A DNA stretch of 23,441 nucleotides, taken from NCBI GenBank assembly GCA_958449715.1, contig CAUDIU010000020.1, positions 1-23,441 on the forward strand, read 5' to 3'. Position numbers and translations under genes: made by a program. The notes beneath the pieces were generated by a model that worked only from the letters and a program-made list of their open reading frames with translations, was not told the origin of the DNA and made no database searches. Shown in pieces: positions 7,558 to 15,438 of the stretch. This stretch comes from an uncultured Clostridium sp. Its GTDB lineage: Bacteria; Cyanobacteriota; Vampirovibrionia; Gastranaerophilales; Gastranaerophilaceae. Numbering within the stretch: position 1 is the stretch's first letter; each line of letters starts with the position of its first letter.

Positions 7558-7574
7558 GAGATTTATGATTTAAA

Positions 7575-8972
7575 TTATTTTGTTACATAATTCAAAAGGG
7601 TTCTTACACCTGCACCTGTAGCGCCTGCAATGAATTCTTTTTGAGGTTTTTCAATGTATGCAGTTCCTGCAATATCAATGTGGCACCATTTTGTATCTTT
7701 TACAAATTGTTGAAGGAATAATCCAGCTGCTGATGCTCCGCCGTTACGAGAACCTGTGTTTTTCATATCTGCGATATCAGATCTTAAGCTGTCGAAGTAT
7801 TCTTTGAACATTGGTAATTGCCAGAAAGTTTCTCCTGATTCTTTTGCTGTTTCAATTACTCGGTTAATCATTTCTTCATCATTACCCATAATGCCTGATG
7901 CTACAGTGCCAAGTGCTACCATGCAAGCTCCTGTTAGGGTTGCAATATCAATTACTTCATCTACACCCAGTTCGCAAGCATAACATAGTGCATCTGCAAG
8001 TGTTAATCTGCCTTCTGCATCTGTATTATCAATTTCAATTGTTTTACCATTTTTAGCTGTTAAAATATCCCCAGGTTTGTAAGATGAGCCTGATGGCATA
8101 TTTTCACAAGCTGCGATGATACCATGTACTTCCATATCAGGTTTTAATTTTGCAAGAGCTCTCATTACTCCTAATATACAAGCAGCTCCAGACATATCGT
8201 CTTTCATTGTGAGCATTGATGATGCCGGTTTAATATCAAGTCCGCCTGAGTCAAAACAAATACCTTTACCAATTAGGGCAATTTTCTTTTTGACATTTTT
8301 GCCAGTATATTTCATATGGATAAATTTAGGAGGTTGAACACTTCCTTGTCCTACTGCTAAATATGCTCCCATACCCATTCTTGCAATTTCTTCTTTATCA
8401 AATACTTTTGTCTCGATTCCTTCAAGTTCTTTTGCAATTTCTGAAAGTTTTGTAGGTGTTGCAATTTGTGCAGGTGTATTTGCAAGGTCACGAGTAAATT
8501 TCATTGCTTCTCCGAAAATTATACCTTCGTTTAGGTCATTTTCAGAAAATCTTGCAAATGTAATTTCATCAAGATGATGAGCTTTTTCTGATTTGTATTT
8601 ATCATAAGCGTAATCAGCAATCATTGCGCCAATTGCTGCAGATTTGCCGTAATCTACATTTACATCAAAATCAAAAGCTGCTTTTTTCGCTTTAATTTGT
8701 TGTAATTTTTTTATTGATTTTGCAACTGCTTCTCGCATTTTATTATGATCAAATTCTTCTTTTTTACCAAAACCGATAATTAAAATTTTATCTGCAGGAA
8801 TTTTTCCTAATGTGTGTAAAAGATATGTTTGACCAAATTTCCCTTCAAAGTGATCTTTATCAACAGCATATGTATTTGCTAATTCTTCAGATGTTTTTTC
8901 TCCTTCAAATTTGTTGATAACTAAAACTTCTACGGGAGTATCTTTAACGTTTTGTGAAACTTTAATTTCCAT
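7575..8972 (-). CDS. pepA: Leucyl aminopeptidase (M17 family)
   Basis: This is a cytosolic two-metal aminopeptidase that removes N-terminal residues from peptides in protein turnover. At 465 residues it has the normal bacterial size. The full M17 active site can be read: metal ligands K236 (GKG) and D241 (CFDSGG), catalytic K248 (DIKPA), D259 (KDDMSGA), and D318 and E320 with R322 in the signature NTDAEGRLTLADAL (316-329). The start has an SD AAGGAG shortly upstream (AAGGAGAGAGAAAAT-ATG) and lies behind a strong promoter at 8999-9027. It is a single-gene unit, with a terminator shared with the amidase downstream. In E. coli PepA also binds DNA; nothing in the sequence tests that here. Confidence 0.97.
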   Translation of the reverse strand: MEIKVSQNVKDTPVEVLVINKFEGEKTSEELANTYAVDKDHFEGKFGQTYLLHTLGKIPADKILIIGFGKKEEFDHNKMREAVAKSIKKLQQIKAKKAAFDFDVNVDYGKSAAIGAMIADYAYDKYKSEKAHHLDEITFARFSENDLNEGIIFGEAMKFTRDLANTPAQIATPTKLSEIAKELEGIETKVFDKEEIARMGMGAYLAVGQGSVQPPKFIHMKYTGKNVKKKIALIGKGICFDSGGLDIKPASSMLTMKDDMSGAACILGVMRALAKLKPDMEVHGIIAACENMPSGSSYKPGDILTAKNGKTIEIDNTDAEGRLTLADALCYACELGVDEVIDIATLTGACMVALGTVASGIMGNDEEMINRVIETAKESGETFWQLPMFKEYFDSLRSDIADMKNTGSRNGGASAAGLFLQQFVKDTKWCHIDIAGTAYIEKPQKEFIAGATGAGVRTLLNYVTK

Positions 8973-8998
8973 ATTTTCTCTCTCCTTTTTCGCTTGTT

Positions 8999-9027
8999 AG
9001 TATAACACTTTTACCTCAGTTTGTAAA
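8999..9027 (-). promoter_or_regulatory. Sigma-70 promoter of pepA
   Basis: On the minus strand there is a -35 TTTACA (9027-9022), a 17-base spacer, and a -10 TATACT (9004-8999) with TG one base upstream (TGTTATACT). Transcription would begin about 20 bases before the ATG. This is one of the clearest promoters in the window. Confidence 0.75.
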
Positions 9028-9087
9028 TTATTATTAAAGCTTCTATCAAAAAATTGTTTCCCGAGTTTTATAAAAATTTGAGTAATT

Positions 9088-10110
9088 ATGAAAATATCTG
9101 CAGTAAATAATTTTAAATATTCAAATTTGGGTTTTTATAGTTCTGTAAAAACGAAACAGTCTCCAAGTTTTTCAAGCTTAAAGCTGAAAAACGATGAAAA
9201 TAACTATAGTGATACAAGTTTTTATCGAGATATGCAAACCCTTGCGAATTCTGCTTATATGTTGGAAAAAACATTTCCTAATGGTACAGATATTATAGAT
9301 TTCGCTTGTTCGAATGGAGAGGAAGCAATTTCTTTGTATTCACTTTTAAATCATAAATCTAATAAATATAAAATTTATTGTTATGACACATCAGATAAAG
9401 CTGTAGAACTTGGAAGGAAAGGTGTTTATACTGTTTATTCTCCAAAATCTTTTGACTATATGCTTTTGCCTGACTATAAGTTTCCAAATGCGACAAAAAA
9501 GCAAAAAGCTTATTTAAATGATTTAAGATCTTGTTTTAATTCGATAATGGAAGAAACGAATAAACCTTCTTATGAAATTAATGATATTGCTTATATAAGT
9601 CAGCTAGAAAAATTACCTGATTATAAAATAAGATATTATAAGTTAAAAGATGAGCATAAAAATAATATTAAAATTGATAAAGGAAACATAAATAATATTG
9701 ATAAATTATTGCCAAATAAAAAAGTTGGAGCTGTTTTGTTTCGGAATGCAATGTATATAGAAACAGGTAATTTATCTGCAAATGAATTTAGTTTTAGTGA
9801 AGATTTAAATATTAATAAAAAAGAAATTATTGAAAGAATTGTTGATAAAGTATATGATAAACTTTTGCCTGGAGGTCTTTTTATTTTAGGAGATGTAGAA
9901 AAAGATCATGTTTATATTGCGGATAATCATGTTAAAGAAAAAGATAAAATTTTTATAAGAGGTTACTGTACTTCTATGTATAAAAATTCTCCATTATGGG
10001 AAGCTCTTTCTAAAGACGGAAGATTTGAGCCTGTTTTATATAAAAAAGTTGATTCTCCTGTTATCTTAGAAAAAGGAGAAAAAGTTCCTACAATTTGGCG
10101 TAAAAAATAA
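9088..10110 (+). CDS. Orphan CheR-like SAM-dependent methyltransferase
   Basis: This 340-residue protein has recognisable CheR-type motifs: SDTSFYRD (41-48, compare the TxFFR motif), DFACSNGEEAISL (71-83, the SAM-binding CSTGEE loop), YDTSDKAVELGRKGVY (99-114), VLFRNAMYI (216-224, compare CRNxxIYF) and LLPGGLFILG (259-268). Known CheR proteins methylate glutamates of chemoreceptors, but no chemotaxis gene is in the window, the CheR N-terminal helical domain is missing, and an insert of roughly 90 residues separates the second and third parts of the Rossmann fold. The substrate is therefore unknown. The N-terminal 40 residues are polar and low in complexity. The start is the first ATG and lacks a clear SD; TATAAA at 9069-9074 could be its -10. 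It stands alone between pepA and the rny operon. Confidence 0.72.
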   Translation: MKISAVNNFKYSNLGFYSSVKTKQSPSFSSLKLKNDENNYSDTSFYRDMQTLANSAYMLEKTFPNGTDIIDFACSNGEEAISLYSLLNHKSNKYKIYCYDTSDKAVELGRKGVYTVYSPKSFDYMLLPDYKFPNATKKQKAYLNDLRSCFNSIMEETNKPSYEINDIAYISQLEKLPDYKIRYYKLKDEHKNNIKIDKGNINNIDKLLPNKKVGAVLFRNAMYIETGNLSANEFSFSEDLNINKKEIIERIVDKVYDKLLPGGLFILGDVEKDHVYIADNHVKEKDKIFIRGYCTSMYKNSPLWEALSKDGRFEPVLYKKVDSPVILEKGEKVPTIWRKK

Positions 10111-10223
10111 ATTTGCTACTATACAAAATATTAATCTCATGTTAATATAGTAACAGATGTAGTAGTAAATATTTTTTTGAAATATATGCAATGACGTAAC
10201 ATTAATTAAATAAATGGTTTCAA

Positions 10224-10246
10224 CCCGATAGGATATATGTATCGGG
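10224..10246 (+). promoter_or_regulatory. Hairpin in the rny upstream region
   Basis: CCCGATA (10224-10230) pairs with TATCGGG (10240-10246) around a 9-base loop, about 50 bases before the rny start. It has no T run after it, so it is unlikely to be a terminator and is more likely a leader structure. The promoter of rny was not located with confidence. Confidence 0.45.
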
Positions 10247-10295
10247 AATTGCATGTATTATATAAAAAATAGAAAAGGATAAGGTATAAAACTTA

Positions 10296-11816
10296 ATGGA
10301 ATTTTTATTAATTCTAGCGGTTATTGCAGTAATAGCCTTAATCGCTGTGCTTTTTGTCCAACAGAGTAAGACAAAATCAGTGCTTTTATCCGTTGAAAAA
10401 GATAGAAAAGCATTAGAGGAGAAGGAAAAACTTCTTTTAAAAGAGGCAAAAATCAAAGCAATTGAAGAATTGCAAGATGACAGAGAAAAATTAAACGAAG
10501 AAGAACGAGAAAGAAGACAAGAACTTGCAAGACAAGAACAAAAATTAGCAAAACGCGAGGATATGCTTGAAGATAAAATTCAAGAATATACTGAAAAAGA
10601 TTTGCAAGCTCAAAGAAAATTAGATGAATTATTAGAAAAAGAAGATTATTTAGCAGAAATCGTTCAAAAACAAACAACAGAGTTAGAAAGAATTTCTGGC
10701 ATGTCTGCAGAAGAAGCTAAAAATATGCTTTTAGACCAACTAAAACATGATTTGGCTCAAGAACAGATGCAGTTAATTCGTGAAAATGAAGCTAAAATAA
10801 AAGAAATTTCTTTAGAAAAGTCAAAAGAAATTCTATCAACTACAATGCAAAGATGTATGATTGAACAAGTTGTAGAAACAACAGTATCAGTTGTTGCATT
10901 GCCAAACGATGAGATGAAAGGTCGCATAATTGGTCGTGAAGGACGCAACATTAGAGCATTGGAAACATTAACTGGTGTTGATTTAATTATTGATGATACA
11001 CCTGAAGCTGTTGTATTATCAAGCTTTGATCCAGTAAGACGTGAAATCGCAAAATTAGCTTTAGAAAAATTGATTGTAGATGGCCGTATTCACCCAGTAA
11101 GAATTGAAGAAATGGTTGAAAAAGCTCAAGAAGAAATTGATAAGAAAATTTGGTCAGAAGGTGAAAATGCTGCTTTAGAAATGGGAGTTATGGGTCTAAA
11201 TAAAGAACTCATCAAAACTCTAGGTCGTTTATACTATAGAACAAGTTATGGTCAAAATGTTTTGAAACACTCATTAGAAGTAGGTCATATCGCAGGCATG
11301 TTGGCTGCTGAAATAGGAGCTAACGAAAAAATTGCAAAACGTGCAGGGCTTTTACACGATATTGGTAAAGCTGTTGATCAGACACAAGAAGGTACTCATA
11401 TTCAATTAGGTGTAGAATTAGCAGCAAGATTTGGAGAAAGACCTGAAGTTATTCATGCTATAGAAGCTCATCATGATGACGTTGTTGCAAATACAATTGA
11501 AGCAGTTCTTGTAAAAGTCGCAGATGCAATTTCTGCAGGCAGACCTGGTGCAAGACGTGATACTTTGGAAATTTATATCAAACGTTTACAAAAAATTGAA
11601 GAAATTGTAAACAGCTTTGATGGTATTAAACAATCATTTGCGGTACAAGCCGGTCGTGAAGTTAGAATTATTGTTGAATCTGAAAAATTTGACGATTTAG
11701 CTTCTCAAAAACTTGCAAGAGATGTTGCAAAACGAATAGAAGATGAACTTGATTATCCGGGACAAATCAGAGTAACTGTGGTAAGAGAATTCAGAACAAC
11801 TGAAATAGCAAAATAA
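10296..11816 (+). CDS. rny: Ribonuclease Y
   Basis: RNase Y is a membrane-anchored endoribonuclease that initiates decay and processing of many mRNAs. The 506-residue protein shows the family layout in order: an N-terminal membrane helix (3-22), a long charged coiled coil (about 30-180), a KH RNA-binding domain with MKGRIIGREGRNIRALE (207-223), and an HD domain with the metal pair H354-D355 in GLLHDIGKA (351-359) and AHHDD (391-395), then the conserved C-terminal RnaseY region to VTVVREFRTTEIAK. The SD region AAGGATAAGG lies about 11 bases before the ATG. It is the first gene of a probable operon followed by ymdB, the same order as in Bacillus. Confidence 0.97.
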   Translation: MEFLLILAVIAVIALIAVLFVQQSKTKSVLLSVEKDRKALEEKEKLLLKEAKIKAIEELQDDREKLNEEERERRQELARQEQKLAKREDMLEDKIQEYTEKDLQAQRKLDELLEKEDYLAEIVQKQTTELERISGMSAEEAKNMLLDQLKHDLAQEQMQLIRENEAKIKEISLEKSKEILSTTMQRCMIEQVVETTVSVVALPNDEMKGRIIGREGRNIRALETLTGVDLIIDDTPEAVVLSSFDPVRREIAKLALEKLIVDGRIHPVRIEEMVEKAQEEIDKKIWSEGENAALEMGVMGLNKELIKTLGRLYYRTSYGQNVLKHSLEVGHIAGMLAAEIGANEKIAKRAGLLHDIGKAVDQTQEGTHIQLGVELAARFGERPEVIHAIEAHHDDVVANTIEAVLVKVADAISAGRPGARRDTLEIYIKRLQKIEEIVNSFDGIKQSFAVQAGREVRIIVESEKFDDLASQKLARDVAKRIEDELDYPGQIRVTVVREFRTTEIAK

Positions 11817-11833
11817 AATAAAAAGTTAAGATT

Positions 11834-11889
11834 TCAGGAAGGTAGCTTTTTCAAAAATAGCTAAACTTCCTGATCTCAAAACTTCAGGA
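11834..11889 (+). promoter_or_regulatory. Intercistronic hairpin pair between rny and ymdB
   Basis: TCAGGAAG (11834-11841) pairs with CTTCCTGA (11866-11873), with an inner TAGCT/AGCTA pairing, to form a long hairpin without a following T run. Alternatively TCCTGA (11868-11873) can pair with TCAGGA (11884-11889), which contains the probable ymdB SD AGGA (11886-11889). The two structures share one strand and exclude each other. Confidence 0.5.
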
Positions 11890-11900
11890 TAAATAAAATT

Positions 11901-12734
11901 ATGTTGAAGAGTGATGATAATATATTAAAAGTTTTATTTTTTGGAGATTTGGTAGGCAGACCGGGCAGGTATGCCATAAAGGATTTTTTGGAAAAAAATA
12001 AACAAGATTATGATTTTATCATTGCTAATGTTGAAAATGCATCTCATGGATTTGGTCTAACAGAAAAGAATTATAATGAATTATCCGAATATGGTCTTAA
12101 TTGTATGACTTCTGGTAATCATATTTGGGATAAAAAAGAAATTTTTAACTACATCGATAAGGCTGATAAGTTAGTCAGACCTTTTAATTATCCGGGAAAC
12201 ACTCCGGGATTTGGAAGTCGTATTTTTGATCTTCCTAATGGTATAAAAATTGGAGTTATAAATGTTTTAGGTCGAGTATTTATGGCTCCAGTTGAATCTC
12301 AATGGTCAGTTGTGAAAAATGAAATCATTAAATTAAAAGAAATTACTCCGATTATAATTGTTGATTTTCATGCAGAAGCTACTGCTGAAAAAATTTGTTT
12401 TGGCAGGTTTTGTGCAGATTTGGGAGTAAGTGCATTTTTCGGAACACATACTCATGTTCAGACAGCTGATGATCAAATTGTAAATAATATGGGATATATC
12501 ACTGATGCAGGTTTTTGCGGTACAGTGGATAGTGTAATCGGTATGGATTATCGAACTTCCTTAAACCGTTTCACAACGGTTATTCCTGAAAGATATGATG
12601 TAGCTGACGGTAATGTCGTCCAAATAAATGCTGTTGAAGTTGAAATAGATCAAACAAGCGGGCATACTGTAGCTATAAAAAGAGTTTTTTGTTATGTAGA
12701 TAAGAGTAAAAAGGAAGAGGAAAATGAAAAGTGA
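11901..12734 (+). CDS. ymdB: YmdB-family metallophosphoesterase (cyclic nucleotide phosphodiesterase type)
   Basis: YmdB in Bacillus is a phosphodiesterase active on 2',3'- or 3',5'-cyclic nucleotides and affects biofilm and motility decisions. This 277-residue protein carries the calcineurin-like two-metal site in family order: D16 (FFGDLVGRPGR), E45 and N46 (NVENAS), N73 and H74 (TSGNHIWD), H157 (DFHAEATAEK), and H183 and H185 (GTHTHVQTAD). It ends in a charged tail. It lies 84 bases after rny, as in Firmicutes, and overlaps the next gene by 11 bases (ATGAAAAGTGA), so these genes are one operon. Its probable SD (AGGA, 11 bases upstream) can be masked by an alternative hairpin. The family is certain; the cellular substrate here is unknown. 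Confidence 0.93.
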   Translation: MLKSDDNILKVLFFGDLVGRPGRYAIKDFLEKNKQDYDFIIANVENASHGFGLTEKNYNELSEYGLNCMTSGNHIWDKKEIFNYIDKADKLVRPFNYPGNTPGFGSRIFDLPNGIKIGVINVLGRVFMAPVESQWSVVKNEIIKLKEITPIIIVDFHAEATAEKICFGRFCADLGVSAFFGTHTHVQTADDQIVNNMGYITDAGFCGTVDSVIGMDYRTSLNRFTTVIPERYDVADGNVVQINAVEVEIDQTSGHTVAIKRVFCYVDKSKKEEENEK

Positions 12735-13578
12735 TTTGCACATTCACACCCTTTATTCAGACGGTGTCTTTTCTCCCGAAAAGATTGTGGACACTGCCAT
12801 TGATGTCGGGCTCCAAGTAATTGCTTTGACTGATCACGATAATATTCTTTCGTATCAAGTCGCAAAAGACTATTTGAAAAAAACTAATAAAGAAGATAAA
12901 TTAGAAATAATTCAAGGTATTGAAGTAAATACTTTATATAAAAATTATGAAGTCCATATCTTAGGATATTTTATGGATGTTAATAACAGCGATTTTCAAA
13001 ATTTATTGAAAATGCAGCAACAAGCACGTGTAAAACAGACAAAAGAAATTATTAATCTTTTAGCTAAAAAAGAAGGTATCAGAATAAAATTTGATGACAT
13101 AAAAAAACAAGTTGCAGAAGGTGGTAGTATTGGTCGACCTCATATTGCCAAAGCTATTACTAATGCAGGAGGAACTAATAGTGTAATTGAAGCTTATGCA
13201 AAGTATATTCATGATGATTCCCCTGTATATGTTCAAAGAAAGACTGTATCGCCTCAAGATGCTGTTGAAATTATTTATGACGCAGGTGGTATTCCAGTAA
13301 TTGCGCATCCTCATGATTTAGATATTGCAGAAGATCTAATTAAAGAATTAATGCAATATGGACTTAGAGGAATTGAGGCATATCATAGAAAACATTCTCC
13401 AGCTTGTGTTGAATATTTCTCATCAATGGCTGAAGAATTAGGTTTGATTGTTACTGGAGGTTCTGATTTCCACGCACCAAATATAATGAACGGTCAAATT
13501 ATTTTAGGTAAAAACTTTGTTCCTGAATGGATTTATGAAAAACTCATTGAGGAAAAGAAAAGAATAGATATGGCTTAA
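12724..13578 (+). CDS. PHP-domain phosphoesterase (YciV/TrpH-like, RNase AM family)
   Basis: Related proteins hydrolyse 3',5'-nucleoside bisphosphates or trim RNA 5' ends. The 284-residue sequence has the PHP metal-site motifs in order: HIHTLYSDG (6-14), LTDHDN (35-40), GIE (65-67), H78, GRPHIA (137-142), AHPHD (194-198) and GGSDFH (245-250). An inserted middle region (about 85-165) is typical of the YciV branch. The ATG is inside the ymdB 3' end. Its position after RNase Y and a cyclic nucleotide phosphodiesterase suggests a role in clearing RNA breakdown products, which is an inference from context. DNA polymerase PHP domains and histidinol phosphatase are less likely because of the length and the GRPHIA motif. 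Confidence 0.88.
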   Translation: MKSDLHIHTLYSDGVFSPEKIVDTAIDVGLQVIALTDHDNILSYQVAKDYLKKTNKEDKLEIIQGIEVNTLYKNYEVHILGYFMDVNNSDFQNLLKMQQQARVKQTKEIINLLAKKEGIRIKFDDIKKQVAEGGSIGRPHIAKAITNAGGTNSVIEAYAKYIHDDSPVYVQRKTVSPQDAVEIIYDAGGIPVIAHPHDLDIAEDLIKELMQYGLRGIEAYHRKHSPACVEYFSSMAEELGLIVTGGSDFHAPNIMNGQIILGKNFVPEWIYEKLIEEKKRIDMA

Positions 13579-13596
13579 AAAATAGGTATCTTTATT

Positions 13597-14238
13597 ATGG
13601 TAAAGAAACATTATTGGAAATTAGAATATTCAATTGCATTATTTGTAATGATTGGCGTGATTCTTTTAATTATGCCATTTTCGATTGAAAATACGCGTCA
13701 AGCTAATTTTATATCTAAATGGAATGAAACATTTAATCGTATTGAATATATGTTTTCAGTAATTAATGCTCATATTTCAGATGATATGATAAAAAGTTTT
13801 AATAAGGCTGATACTCCAGATGAAAGAGAAAAACTTTTACTTACAATCGTAAAGCCATATTTGAGAATAAATACTGCTAATTATCCAATTAGGCATTATA
13901 GACCACGTTATATCAATGGTAATCGAATTTATAAAGGTCAAAGATATTTCTTTGATGATTTCTATTTTGCAGAAAATAATACAATTGTTGGAATAAAAGA
14001 TATTAAGTCTGATAAAGCAGATGATGTCTTTTTCTTGATGATGTTTGATATAAATGGTCTATTGCCTCCAAATAGATGGGGTAAAGATATTTATGGCGTA
14101 AATATTTACGATGGTGGAAAAATTGAGCCTTTTGGATTTGATAAGAGTATGGATGAATTAAAGAAAGATTGTTCAGAAGCTGGTACAGGCATAAATTGCT
14201 CTTATTATTATAAAATAGGTGGAGGATTTGATGACTGA
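13597..14238 (+). CDS. Pilin-like membrane protein without a canonical cleavage site
   Basis: No family was recognised at once, but the protein lines up with the prepilin at 2042. A 5-residue basic leader (MVKKH) precedes an aromatic residue and a hydrophobic helix in which Glu sits at +5 and Pro at +22 (YWKLEYSIALFV to IMP), as in type IV pilins. The C-terminal half has FDINGLLPPNRWGKDI, matching VDINGNSKPNIYGRDI of the other protein, and two cysteines (C-terminal KKDCSEAGTGINCSYY). The residue at -1 is His in place of Gly, so prepilin peptidase probably cannot cut it and it may stay as a membrane-anchored protein. It lies 18 bases after the PHP gene and overlaps the LOG gene by 8 bases. The pilin relationship is an inference from the aligned positions. 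Confidence 0.65.
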   Translation: MVKKHYWKLEYSIALFVMIGVILLIMPFSIENTRQANFISKWNETFNRIEYMFSVINAHISDDMIKSFNKADTPDEREKLLLTIVKPYLRINTANYPIRHYRPRYINGNRIYKGQRYFFDDFYFAENNTIVGIKDIKSDKADDVFFLMMFDINGLLPPNRWGKDIYGVNIYDGGKIEPFGFDKSMDELKKDCSEAGTGINCSYYYKIGGGFDD

Positions 14239-14824
14239 TATAAAGCGAGTATGTGTATTTGCTTCATCTTGTAATTATTTAGAAAAATCTTACTATGAAG
14301 TTGCTTCTGAATTCGGAGAAATGCTCGGCAAGTCTGGCTATGATATGGTATATGGCGGAAGTTCATTAGGCTTGATGTGGGCTTGTGCTGAAAAAGTTAA
14401 ACAAAATGGTGCTCAATTAATTGGGGTTATGCCTGAGCGATTGCATAATATGGGAGTTCATACTGATGAATGTGTGGAACTTTTTATTACCCCTTGTATG
14501 CGAAGCAGAAAAGCTAAGATGGATGAATTATCTGATGCTGTTGTCGCTTTGGCTGGTGGCTTTGGAACTTTAGAAGAATTATCTGAAATGATTGTTCAAA
14601 AACAATTAGGGTATAATAACAAACCTATTGTAATTTTAAATACAAATGGTTTTTATGATAAATTGATAGAATTCTTTGACGAAATTATAAGTCAAAAATT
14701 TGCACGTGATACTGCTAAAAAATTATATTTTGTTGCAAATATTCCGAGAGAAGCTATTGAATATATAAAAAATTATCAACCCGAAAATTTAGCAATATCA
14801 AAAGCTGATATTTATACAAGATAA
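14231..14824 (+). CDS. LOG-family nucleotide phosphoribohydrolase
   Basis: LOG-type proteins split nucleoside 5'-monophosphates, such as cytokinin ribotides or AMP, into base and ribose phosphate. I chose ATG 14231, giving 197 residues, because GGAGG (14221-14225) lies five bases upstream; a GTG at 14219 in the same frame is less likely. Motifs are VYGGSSLGLM (40-49), MRSRKAKM (90-97) and AGGFGTLEEL (108-117) with the active-site glutamates. The usual first Pro of PGGxGTxxE is Ala. The gene overlaps the end of the pilin-like gene (ATGACTGA) and is followed by a strong terminator, so it closes the rny operon. Together with apt (convergent, just downstream) it fits purine salvage, though they are not co-transcribed. 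Confidence 0.9.
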   Translation: MTDIKRVCVFASSCNYLEKSYYEVASEFGEMLGKSGYDMVYGGSSLGLMWACAEKVKQNGAQLIGVMPERLHNMGVHTDECVELFITPCMRSRKAKMDELSDAVVALAGGFGTLEELSEMIVQKQLGYNNKPIVILNTNGFYDKLIEFFDEIISQKFARDTAKKLYFVANIPREAIEYIKNYQPENLAISKADIYTR

Positions 14825-14835
14825 GTTTTACAAAT

Positions 14836-14867
14836 AAAAAAAAGAGCCTTTGAAGGCTCTTTTTTTT
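14836..14867. terminator. Bidirectional hairpin terminator between the rny operon and apt
   Basis: GAGCCTT and AAGGCTC pair around a short loop, flanked by eight A and eight T that extend the stem. It lies between the LOG stop and the apt stop and can end both convergent transcripts. Confidence 0.92.
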
Positions 14868-14890
14868 ATAAAATTTGTTAAAATTTTTAT

Positions 14891-15424
14891 TTAGTATTTT
14901 AACATAGAAACAACTTTTCCTGCATCTTTAAGTTTTTCTCTGCCGTTTAAGTCTTCAAGTTCAATTAAAAATGCTATACCTACTAAATTTGCTCCTGTCT
15001 TTTTAACTAATTTGCAAGCTGCTTCTGCAGTTCCGCCTGTTGCAAGTAAGTCATCAACGATTAATACATTAGCTCCTTGAGGAAAAGCGTCTTGGTGTAC
15101 TTCAATTTTGTCAGTACCATATTCTAATTCATACTCTTGAGAATATGTTGCTGCAGGTAGTTTATTTGGTTTTCTGATAGGTACAAAGCCTGCATCTAAC
15201 TTATATGCCATAGGCATTCCAAAGATAAATCCGCGGCTTTCAATCCCTGCGATGTAATCAATTTTTATATCTTTAAACTGTTCGCAAAGGTAATCAATCA
15301 TTACTTTTAAAGTATCAGCATCTTTTAGTGCAGTTGTGATATCTCTAAAAATAATACCAGGTTTTGGAAAATCATTTACGGATCTGATTTTATTTTTTAC
15401 ATCAATAATTGTTTCTGTACTCAT
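14891..15424 (-). CDS. apt: Adenine phosphoribosyltransferase
   Basis: Apt joins adenine and PRPP to give AMP in purine salvage, in the cytosol. At 177 residues it is full length. Visible features are FPKPGIIFRDIT (19-30), GIESRGFIFG (60-69), ATYSQEYELEYGTD (92-105, the flexible loop) and the PRPP-binding motif VDDLLATGGTA (123-133). The ATG has an SD AAGGAG seven bases upstream. It lies 14 bases after the glycosyltransferase stop, so both are probably on one transcript; no functional link between them is evident. Confidence 0.97.
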   Translation of the reverse strand: MSTETIIDVKNKIRSVNDFPKPGIIFRDITTALKDADTLKVMIDYLCEQFKDIKIDYIAGIESRGFIFGMPMAYKLDAGFVPIRKPNKLPAATYSQEYELEYGTDKIEVHQDAFPQGANVLIVDDLLATGGTAEAACKLVKKTGANLVGIAFLIELEDLNGREKLKDAGKVVSMLKY

Positions 15425-15438
15425 TTATTTTCTCCTTT

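Noticed and set aside
14219..14230. GTG at 14219 as start of the LOG-family gene
   Set aside because: The ATG at 14231 has GGAGG five bases upstream, and related proteins begin close to the first beta strand (KRVCVFASS), so the extra four residues are unlikely.
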